A stretch of DNA of 5,064 nt from Anaerolineales bacterium. Its GTDB lineage: Bacteria; Chloroflexota; Anaerolineae; Anaerolineales; UBA11858. Shown here piece after piece: positions 1 to 5,064 of this stretch; position 1 is the first letter of the stretch; the number at the start of each line of letters is the position of its first letter. The position numbers were made by a program, and so were the translations under genes. A model generated the notes under the pieces. It was not told the origin of the DNA and did not search any database. It saw only the letters and a program-made list of their open reading frames with translations. Location of the stretch: positions 1 through 5,064 of the forward strand of contig WFTY01000147.1 of NCBI GenBank assembly GCA_015485245.1, read 5' to 3'.

Positions 1-309
1 AATCAGGAAAGACCACCCCAGGTTGTTGACCAGCAACGCCGAGATATACCCGCCCGTGGTCATGAAAGCCGCCTGCCCTAAAGATATCTGGCCGGTGTAG
101 CCGGTGAGCAGGTTCAAGCCTTGTACAGCGATGATGGTCATGGCGATGCGGTTCACCAGCGCCACCACACTTTGGGTGGCGTAAAGCGGCAAAGTGTACA
201 ACGCGGCGATGAACGCCAGCAGCAGCCACCATTGCCACGGCTGGCGGATGGTGGCCATATCGTAAGCATAACTGGTATCAAACTCACCCGCAGGTCGCAG
301 CACAGCCAT
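1..309 (-). CDS. livM: Branched-chain amino acid-type ABC transporter permease LivM, N-terminal part (runs off the window)
   Basis: This is the second membrane-channel subunit of a HAAT-family importer and should pair with LivH in the cytoplasmic membrane. The frame is open from the ATG at 309-307 to base 1, giving 103 residues; family members are usually about 300-400, so roughly two thirds are missing. The family hallmark is clear: GLNLLTG at residues 64-70 followed by YTGQISLGQA at 71-80. A hydrophobic helix covers about residues 27-45 and another starts near 48. The N-terminal segment around GEFDTSYAYDMA (8-19) precedes the first helix; I recall similar segments in LivM proteins from ligase-containing operons. 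The start lies 2 bases after the livH stop, with a GAGAGG ribosome binding site at 318-323 spaced 8 bases from the ATG, so translation is probably coupled to livH. Family assignment is firm. The transported compound is not shown by the sequence. Confidence 0.93.
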   Translation of the reverse strand, partial: MAVLRPAGEFDTSYAYDMATIRQPWQWWLLLAFIAALYTLPLYATQSVVALVNRIAMTIIAVQGLNLLTGYTGQISLGQAAFMTTGGYISALLVNNLGWSFLI

Positions 310-311
310 AC

Positions 312-1232
312 TCAGATCCTCTCAATCCGCCGCTGACCGAACAACCCTTCGGGGCGGATCAACAGCACAATCAACAACACAACATAAGGCATGATTTCCG
401 ACATATTGCGTATCAAAGGGACTTTCGAGGCTGAAACAATCCCCTGAGAAAGCCCAATCAGCAGGCCACCCACAATCGTCCCCGGGATGGACTCCAGGCC
501 GCCGAGCAAGACCACGGGGAAAGCGGCCAGCACCACCACCGAGAGACTTAAATCCAGGCCGCTGGAGGTCGCCAGCAACACCCCCCCCATGGTAGCTACT
601 ACCGCGGCCAGCGCCCAGGAAATGCCGAAAATGCGGCGGATGCGCAGGCCGATGCTCTGTGCCAGCTCGTGATCCTCCGATGCGCCGCGCATCGCCAGGC
701 CGGTGCTGGTATAGCGGAAGAAAGCGCCAATCACCAACACGCCCAAAATAGCGATCACAAACGACCAGGCCAGATTTTGCTTAAGGATAATCACAATCGG
801 CTTCTCGTTATAGATGAACGGCGTAGTGAGGCGGTAAGGGTTGGCCGCAGAAAAAATCTGCGGGAAATTGCGCTGCACCCCACCAAAGAGCAGCAAGGCC
901 AGGCCGTGCAATACCTGGCTTAACCCCAACGTCATCAGGATAATCGAAAGCAACGGTTGCCCGGTCATCGGGCGCAGGGCCAGGCGCTCAATCAACAACC
1001 CAATCAGCGCCGAAAGCAGGATGGCCAACAAAATCGCCAGCCACAGCGGCGTGCCCACTTCCACGGCAAACCACCAGGTGAACAACGCCCCCAGCAGCAA
1101 TAACTGCCCCTGGGCAAAATTAAAGATATACGTTGACTTGAAAATCAACACCAGTCCAAGCGCCGTCAAGGCGAGCGGACCACCAGCCAGCAGGCCAGTG
1201 ACGGCAAATTGGGGGAGCAACTGCCAGTTCAT
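312..1232 (-). CDS. livH: Branched-chain amino acid-type ABC transporter permease LivH
   Basis: A 306-residue integral membrane permease, full length for LivH, that should form the inner-membrane pore with LivM. About eight hydrophobic helices can be read, near residues 10-31, 43-58, 62-82, 93-116, 155-172, 205-222, 229-247 and 281-293, with a further hydrophobic stretch at 251-268. Family signatures are FNFAQGQLLLLGAL (37-50), the cytoplasmic coupling loop around MRGASEDHELAQSIGL (181-196), which should contact the ATPase, LLGGLESIPGTIVGGLLIG (242-260) and the terminal RPEGLFG (293-299). The ATG shares four bases (ATGA, 1229-1232) with the stop of the acyl-CoA ligase gene. A GGAGGA ribosome binding site at 1245-1250 lies 12 bases upstream, rather far, so reinitiation after the ligase may contribute. 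The family is certain. Because of the ligase next door, the substrate is more likely an organic acid than a branched-chain amino acid, which is inference. Confidence 0.95.
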   Translation of the reverse strand: MNWQLLPQFAVTGLLAGGPLALTALGLVLIFKSTYIFNFAQGQLLLLGALFTWWFAVEVGTPLWLAILLAILLSALIGLLIERLALRPMTGQPLLSIILMTLGLSQVLHGLALLLFGGVQRNFPQIFSAANPYRLTTPFIYNEKPIVIILKQNLAWSFVIAILGVLVIGAFFRYTSTGLAMRGASEDHELAQSIGLRIRRIFGISWALAAVVATMGGVLLATSSGLDLSLSVVVLAAFPVVLLGGLESIPGTIVGGLLIGLSQGIVSASKVPLIRNMSEIMPYVVLLIVLLIRPEGLFGQRRIERI

Positions 1233-3166
1233 AAAGCCGGGTTTTCCTCCATCTCCAGGGTAGCCACACGCACAATCGTCTCAATGATCCCCTCGCGTCC
1301 ATCGCGATATTTAACCGCCGCGCGCACAGTGACGCTATCCCGATCACCGTACATCGCAGAGATCATGGCGTCGTAGCGTTCCGCCAGCAGGTTGCGGCGC
1401 AGTTTGCGCGTACGGGTCAGTTCGCCTTCATCAGCGTCGAACTCTTTGTGCAGCAAAACAAATTTATGGATGCGCGCCGCGGGAGGCAGGGCGCGGTTGA
1501 CGCGCTCCACATCCTTACGGATCAAATCGTACACTTCCTGTTTTTGAGAAAGATCCACAAACGTGGTATATGGGATGCCGTGTTTCTCCGCCCAGTGCCC
1601 CACATTATCAAAGTCGATGTTAATCAAAGCGCTCACAAACGGCTTGTCCTCGCCACCCACCGTCATCACATCGCGGATATAAGGGCTGAATTTCAACTGC
1701 CCTTCCAGGAACTGCGGGGAATAGGCCTCACCGCTGGCCAGGGTAATCATCTCTTTGAGGCGGTCAAGGTACACCAGATGCCCATCCGAGTCCAGATGTC
1801 CAGCATCGCCGGTGCGGAACCAGCGCCGCCCTTCTTCATCCACATAGAGCGCCCTGGCTGTGGCTTCAGGGTTCTTGTAATACCCCTGGAACACTGTGCC
1901 CCCGCTGACGTGAATCTCGCCGTTCTCGGCGATGCGGACAAGTTGCCCTGGGGCCGCCACGCCCACCGTTTCAAAGCGCACGTCGTCTCCGATGTGAAGG
2001 GTATGCACTTGCGCCTCGGTGGAGCCGTACAACTGCTTGATATTCACCCCGATGGCACGGAAGAAACGGATCACATCTGGATTGAGCGCTGCGCCCGAAG
2101 AATAAGCCGACTTCACCCGCGTCAACCCCAGCTTATCGCGCAGCGGATAAAAGAGCGCCCACTCGCCCAGGGCATATAACAAACGCCATAACAAAGGAAC
2201 CGGGCGGCGCTCTTCATAGCGCAACGAAGCCACCCGGTAACCCACCGGCATGAACCAGCGGTACAGCCAGCGATTAATCATGGTGGTATCAGAGATTTTC
2301 ACCTGCACCAGGGCCATCAAGTTTTCCCACAGGCGCGCCGAGAAAAGCATGGCGTGCGGTGTGATCTCCCGGATATTCTCCTGGACGGTTTCAGGCGATT
2401 CGGGGAAGTTGACCACCATGCCGCTGAACAAATGCATCGTCAGGCCAAGCACGTTCTCGGTGATCCATGCCGGAGGCAGGAAAGAGAGATATTCATCGGT
2501 GTCCAGACGGGGATCTGCCTGATGGGCGCTCAAATACCCGGCGATCAAATTCGCATGGGAGATCATCGCCCCCTTGGGCAGGCCGGTCGTTCCAGAGGTA
2601 TAACAGAAGACCGCCAGGTCGTCCCCTTTCCCCTCCTGAATCAATTGAACAAACAAACCGGGATCACGCTCGTCCAGCACGGCCCCCTGTTCCTGGACAT
2701 CTTCAAAAGCAAGTAACCAGGGATCATTATAGCTCCACAATCCCTTTTCGTCCCAATAAATCACCTGACGCACACGCGGCAACTGCTCACGGATTTCCAG
2801 CAATTTGTCACATTGCTCTTGATCTTTGGCAAAGACTAGCACGGCGTCGGAGTGATCGACAATGTACTGGATCTCCGGTGGGCTGCTATCGGTAAAGATC
2901 CCTACCGCCACGCCGCCGACGGCTTGCACCGCCAGCTGTGCCCAAAAGTATTGCGGATCATTATCCCCCACAATGCAAACCTTATCACCCCGCTCAAGCC
3001 CCAGCGTGGTCAAACCCAACGCCAGCGTCTTCACCTGTTGAAAAGATTCTTCCCAGGTATAGGAGCGCCAGATGCCCAATTGCTTTTGGCGCATGGCTAC
3101 TTTGCGATCACCATATTTGCGGTGTGCCGCCAACAAGGCTTTGGGGAGGGTGTCCGGCATGCTCAT
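1229..3166 (-). CDS. AMP-forming acyl-CoA ligase (long-chain fatty acid-CoA ligase-like) embedded in the ABC transporter operon
   Basis: A 645-residue ANL-superfamily enzyme predicted to activate a carboxylic acid with ATP to an acyl-adenylate and then form the CoA thioester in the cytoplasm. Visible motifs are the phosphate-binding loop TSGTTGLPKG (190-199), adenine-binding YGSTEA (380-385), FRTGD (450-454, Asp454 expected to hold the ribose), and the hinge YLDRLKEMI (467-475). In the C-terminal lid, ELTRTRKLRR (582-591) has Lys588 as the likely catalytic lysine. All core residues seem present, so it should be active. After the lid comes a tail of about 40 residues (about 606-645) not needed for the ANL fold. 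Overall similarity is to the FadD15/long-chain group, but the acyl chain cannot be read from sequence, and an aromatic acid is equally possible. The gene overlaps livG by four bases at its start and livH by four at its end. A second ATG at 3160-3158 (Met3) may be the real start. Confidence 0.93.
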   Translation of the reverse strand: MSMPDTLPKALLAAHRKYGDRKVAMRQKQLGIWRSYTWEESFQQVKTLALGLTTLGLERGDKVCIVGDNDPQYFWAQLAVQAVGGVAVGIFTDSSPPEIQYIVDHSDAVLVFAKDQEQCDKLLEIREQLPRVRQVIYWDEKGLWSYNDPWLLAFEDVQEQGAVLDERDPGLFVQLIQEGKGDDLAVFCYTSGTTGLPKGAMISHANLIAGYLSAHQADPRLDTDEYLSFLPPAWITENVLGLTMHLFSGMVVNFPESPETVQENIREITPHAMLFSARLWENLMALVQVKISDTTMINRWLYRWFMPVGYRVASLRYEERRPVPLLWRLLYALGEWALFYPLRDKLGLTRVKSAYSSGAALNPDVIRFFRAIGVNIKQLYGSTEAQVHTLHIGDDVRFETVGVAAPGQLVRIAENGEIHVSGGTVFQGYYKNPEATARALYVDEEGRRWFRTGDAGHLDSDGHLVYLDRLKEMITLASGEAYSPQFLEGQLKFSPYIRDVMTVGGEDKPFVSALINIDFDNVGHWAEKHGIPYTTFVDLSQKQEVYDLIRKDVERVNRALPPAARIHKFVLLHKEFDADEGELTRTRKLRRNLLAERYDAMISAMYGDRDSVTVRAAVKYRDGREGIIETIVRVATLEMEENPAL

Positions 3167-3945
3167 GCGACCTCAGCCTTTCCCAGATAAGCGTTGATCA
3201 CCGCCTCATCACTGCGGATCTCTTCCGGCGTCCCTTCAGCAATCTTGGTGCCAAAGTCGAGCACCACCACGCGGTCAGCGATATCCATCACTAACCCCAT
3301 GTCGTGTTCAATCAACAGGATGGTCACTCCCTTTCGCTCGTGAACGTCGAGGATAAAGCGCGCCATGTCTTCCTTTTCTTCCAGGTTCATACCGGTCATC
3401 GGTTCGTCCAACAAGAGCAAGCGCGGCTCCATCGCCAGGGCCCGCCCCAGCTCCACGCGCTTGCGCAAGCCGTGCGGCAACGCCCCGACGATCGCCTTGC
3501 GGATGTGCTCCATCTCCAGAAAATCGATGATCTCTTCCACCACACGCCGGTGCTCAATATCTTCCCGGCGGGCGCGCCCCCAGTACCATACACAATCCAA
3601 CATCCCGGCGTTCATGTGGATATGCCGCGCGGCCATCAAATTATCCAGCGTGCTCAGGCCGGTATACAGCGCCGTGTGCTGAAACGTACGGGCGATGCCC
3701 AATCGGGCAATGCGATGGGGGGCTACGCGCGTCAGGTTGTGCCCGTCGAAAAATATGTCGCCGGATGTAGGATGGTAAAAATGATTCAAACAATTCAACA
3801 GCGAGGTCTTACCCGCCCCATTCGGGCCGATAATCGCCATGATCTCCCCCTCATGAACCTGAAAACTGACATCGTTGAGCGCCAGAATCCCCCCAAAACT
3901 CAAAGAGACATGTTGCACGCTTAATATGACGTGGCGCGGATCCAC
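3163..3945 (-). CDS. livG: ABC transporter ATP-binding protein LivG
   Basis: The cytoplasmic ATPase that drives the LivH/LivM channel. Starting at GTG 3945-3943 it has 260 residues, the usual LivG length. In that numbering: Walker A GPNGAGKT at 40-47, Q-loop glutamine 89 in ARTFQ, signature region LPHGLRKRVELGRAL at 156-170, Walker B RLLLLDEP at 175-182 with catalytic Glu181, and switch His214 in LLIEHDMGLVMDIADRV. The ending GTPEEIRSDEAVINAYLG is typical of LivG/LivF proteins. The insertion after the Q-loop (about 104-140) favours LivG over the shorter LivF. The signature loop departs from LSGGQ. I chose the GTG because an excellent GGAGGTGAT lies just before it; the same frame can be extended to a TTG at 3993, but that would translate through this site and add an unrelated tail. 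This appears to be the first large gene of the operon, and its stop overlaps the ligase start. Confidence 0.94.
   Translation of the reverse strand: MDPRHVILSVQHVSLSFGGILALNDVSFQVHEGEIMAIIGPNGAGKTSLLNCLNHFYHPTSGDIFFDGHNLTRVAPHRIARLGIARTFQHTALYTGLSTLDNLMAARHIHMNAGMLDCVWYWGRARREDIEHRRVVEEIIDFLEMEHIRKAIVGALPHGLRKRVELGRALAMEPRLLLLDEPMTGMNLEEKEDMARFILDVHERKGVTILLIEHDMGLVMDIADRVVVLDFGTKIAEGTPEEIRSDEAVINAYLGKAEVA
3170..3174 (-). promoter_or_regulatory. Ribosome binding site of the ligase gene (start choice)
   Basis: On the minus strand, GAGGT lies 3 bases before the first ATG (3166-3164) and 9 bases before the second ATG (3160-3158). The second spacing is the more normal one, and would place the start 2 bases after the livG stop instead of overlapping it, as between livH and livM. 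A weaker GAAAGG at 3177-3182 is 10 bases from the first ATG, so both starts remain possible. The product differs by only two residues. Confidence 0.5.
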
Positions 3946-3951
3946 TACGCT

Positions 3952-3960
3952 ATCACCTCC
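3952..3960 (-). promoter_or_regulatory. Strong Shine-Dalgarno site of livG
   Basis: GGAGGTGAT on the minus strand is complementary over nine bases to the usual 3' end of bacterial 16S rRNA. It lies 6 bases before the GTG at 3945-3943. It decides the livG start in favour of this GTG over the upstream in-frame TTG at 3993. The TGA inside it (3955-3953) is also the stop codon of the possible microORF at 3953-4021. Confidence 0.85.
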
Positions 3961-4021
3961 GCTCGAGGTAGGAAAGAAACACAAAAGCGACAACCGCGTA
4001 GGTGCTATTTAACAGAACCAT
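3953..4021 (-). CDS. Possible 22-residue hydrophobic leader peptide or membrane microprotein before livG
   Basis: A short ATG-initiated frame of 22 codons plus TGA, in a different frame from livG. It starts MVLLNSTYAV, continues with a hydrophobic run (about residues 9-19, ending VFLSYL) and ends with Glu-Arg-Arg. This pattern is compatible with a single short membrane segment followed by a positive tail, or with a leader peptide: eight of 22 residues are Val or Leu. A GAGGG ribosome binding site (4029-4033) lies 7 bases before the ATG. The stop codon falls within the livG Shine-Dalgarno site, so its translation could couple to or modulate livG initiation. I do not recognise a family, and I see no terminator/antiterminator pair that would support classical attenuation. 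A frame this short can occur by chance, so the call is tentative. Confidence 0.35.
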   Translation of the reverse strand: MVLLNSTYAVVAFVFLSYLERR

Positions 4022-4132
4022 AGCGCGGCCCTCACGGAGCCATGTTCCAATCCAACTCGAATGCTATGAATTTTCTCATTGAGGGACGGAGATCTTCAAG
4101 AACGTCGCGCCCTCCTCGGCACCAGTGACTAA

Positions 4133-4161
4133 AACTTAACATGAAACCAGGCAGCCGTCAA
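4133..4161 (-). promoter_or_regulatory. Weak candidate sigma70-type promoter for the liv-ligase operon
   Basis: On the minus strand TTGACG (4156-4161) matches five of six bases of the -35 consensus. It is followed after 17 bases by TAAGTT (4133-4138), which matches only three of six of the -10 consensus. An alternative pair is TTGAAG (4094-4099) and GAAAAT (4070-4075) with an 18-base spacer, four of six each. Either would place the transcript start upstream of the microORF and livG. Neither is strong; the location between genes is the main support. Confidence 0.25.
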
Positions 4162-4280
4162 GAGAGAGTCGGTTTCCGAACGTCATCCCAGCCCCGAGCG
4201 GACAGGTTCTCAGGCCAAGCCCATCAAAACACACCTCTTGACCCGCAAGCCACACAGATCCCACTTCACGCGCTGCCCCC

Positions 4281-5064
4281 TCAACGCCAGAGGTTCACAA
4301 GCGCGTAAATGCCCGGCAGGTACACCCGATCCCAGGGGCCAGCAAACCGGCGCAACGCCCCGCCAAACCCGCGCTTGAAGCGATAAACACCCCACAACCC
4401 TTCGCCACGTTGCGTGAAGTTCGCTTCCAACGTCTGTTGATCTTCATCGGGCACTCCCCACAAGTCATACTCGCTACAGCCGCGCGCCTTCGCCCAACGC
4501 ATGGCCTCCCACTGCAACAGATAAGTCGGCATTTTATTGCGGTGCAGGTTGATGGAAGCGCCGTAGAAATACCAGGCGCGCCCACCGCGGGCAAAGACCA
4601 TCAACGCCGCCAACGGCTCCCCCTCATACTCCGCCACCAACATCTCGCACTCGCCGCGCGGCTGAAAAATCTCGTACGCCTGGCGATAGTACGCCAGCGT
4701 ATGAACACCAAAGGCATCGCGCTCACCGGTGCGGGTCATCAGTTGATAAAAAGCCAGGAGATCATCCCAGGGGCGCACGCGCACGCCCTTGCGGGCCGCC
4801 AGGCGGATGTTATAGCGCGTTTTCTGCTTCATGCGGGCGAGGATCTCGTCTTCCGCCAGGGAGAGATCCACCACCAGGGTGCGGCGCGGCTGGATCGCCC
4901 GCGAGCTGAGGCGAAACCCCGGGGGCGGCGTAGCGCCAAAAAGCTCGCGGGCGTCGTCCTCCCAAAGGTCCGACTCTACTTTGAGAAACACCGCCCGCTT
5001 GCGACGGCAAAGCTCATCCACCTCAGGCCACAACGCTTCCCACCCCTCCCCCAGCGGCCCTTTG
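4281..5064 (-). CDS. FemAB-like aminoacyltransferase (peptidoglycan bridge type, GNAT fold), C-terminal part
   Basis: Resembles FemA/FemB/FemX enzymes, which move an amino acid from aminoacyl-tRNA onto the peptide stem of lipid II or peptidoglycan at the cytoplasmic side. The frame stays open to the window edge, giving 260 visible residues; about 80-100 N-terminal residues are expected to lie outside. An in-frame TTG at 5033 is unlikely to be the start, because the upstream residues KGPLGEGWEALWPEV fit the family's KGP segment. Family features are KTRYNIRLAARKGV (visible residues 81-94), YLLQWEAMRWAKARG (181-195), the YDLWGVPDE strand (199-207) and GVYRFKRGFGG (225-235) near the C-terminus. 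The long coiled arm of staphylococcal FemA is absent, as in shorter FemX-like or GNAT-type members. A role on another substrate cannot be excluded. The 335-base gap before livG suggests no functional link with the transporter. Confidence 0.88.
   Translation of the reverse strand, partial: KGPLGEGWEALWPEVDELCRRKRAVFLKVESDLWEDDARELFGATPPPGFRLSSRAIQPRRTLVVDLSLAEDEILARMKQKTRYNIRLAARKGVRVRPWDDLLAFYQLMTRTGERDAFGVHTLAYYRQAYEIFQPRGECEMLVAEYEGEPLAALMVFARGGRAWYFYGASINLHRNKMPTYLLQWEAMRWAKARGCSEYDLWGVPDEDQQTLEANFTQRGEGLWGVYRFKRGFGGALRRFAGPWDRVYLPGIYALVNLWR

Larger units (their letters stand above)
3946..4280. other. Intergenic region between the FemAB-like gene and livG
   Basis: This 335-base stretch separates two minus-strand genes and has no normal-length gene. 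It contains the livG ribosome binding site, the possible 22-codon microORF and the weak promoter candidates. Short inverted repeats are present, such as TCGG-AAA-CCGA (minus strand, about 4171-4181) and CTTG-cgggt-CAAG just after the FemAB-like gene, but their stems are only about four base pairs and no T-run follows. I therefore see no convincing intrinsic terminator for the upstream gene and no recognisable riboswitch. The length and lack of coding suggest that livG begins a separate transcription unit. Confidence 0.6.

Noticed and set aside
841..1263. A 140-codon plus-strand open frame opposite livH
   Set aside because: Its translation is polar and low in pattern, and lies antisense to a membrane permease with all family signatures.
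1448..2179. A 243-codon plus-strand open frame opposite the ligase gene
   Set aside because: It lies wholly antisense to a gene with clear ANL motifs, and its translation shows no recognisable domain. It is a shadow of the codon bias of the real gene.
3304..3924. A 206-codon plus-strand open frame opposite livG
   Set aside because: Antisense to an ABC ATPase with intact motifs; no family resemblance, and no clear ribosome site was sought or needed to explain it.
312..3945. Reading the operon as a true leucine/isoleucine/valine importer
   Set aside because: The subunits are of that family, but a ligase coupled between them does not fit amino acid uptake. The Liv names are used for family only.
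4100..4184. Seven-base direct repeat GACGTTC in the intergenic region, considered as a paired operator
   Set aside because: The copies are 78 bases apart, short and without symmetry, so chance is a sufficient explanation. It is mentioned only as a weak clue.
4201..4280. Possible intrinsic terminator after the FemAB-like gene
   Set aside because: The best stems are about four base pairs (CTTG...CAAG) and no T-run follows directly, so no terminator is claimed.
4210..4395. A 61-codon minus-strand frame overlapping the end of the FemAB-like gene
   Set aside because: Mostly inside the FemAB-like gene in another frame, with no recognisable domain; treated as chance.

Overview
The window holds one tight minus-strand operon, with the tail of an unrelated minus-strand gene upstream of it. 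All five protein genes I accept read right to left. From 5064 down to 1 the order is: a FemAB-like aminoacyltransferase (5' end cut by the window edge), a 335-base intergenic region, livG (ABC ATPase), an AMP-forming acyl-CoA ligase, livH (ABC permease), and the first 103 codons of livM (second permease, cut by the other edge).

The DNA is moderately GC-rich, with strong Shine-Dalgarno sites and 4-base ATGA gene overlaps. FemAB-type proteins together with a ligase-containing liv-type operon would fit an environmental bacterium such as a member of the Chloroflexota (Anaerolineae). That is only an impression from family resemblance. The window has no rRNA or other marker that would settle it.

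The operon looks like a HAAT-family (branched-chain amino acid type) importer with a ligase built in. LivG powers the LivH/LivM channel. The ligase lies between them and is translationally linked on both sides (a 4-base overlap with livG and another with livH; livM starts 2 bases after the livH stop). Its place suggests that the imported compound is a carboxylic acid (aromatic, fatty or similar) converted to its CoA thioester on arrival, rather than leucine, isoleucine or valine. This is inference. The second ATPase (LivF) and the periplasmic binding protein, which would help name the substrate, are not in the window and probably lie further downstream.

The intergenic region (3946-4280) has weak promoter candidates and one notable item. 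It is a possible 22-codon hydrophobic reading frame with its own ribosome binding site, whose stop codon lies inside the Shine-Dalgarno sequence of livG. I saw no tRNA, rRNA, CRISPR array, insertion sequence or convincing hairpin terminator. Apart from that microORF and the ligase-transporter coupling, the region is ordinary for its type, and I do not see a clearly new system.
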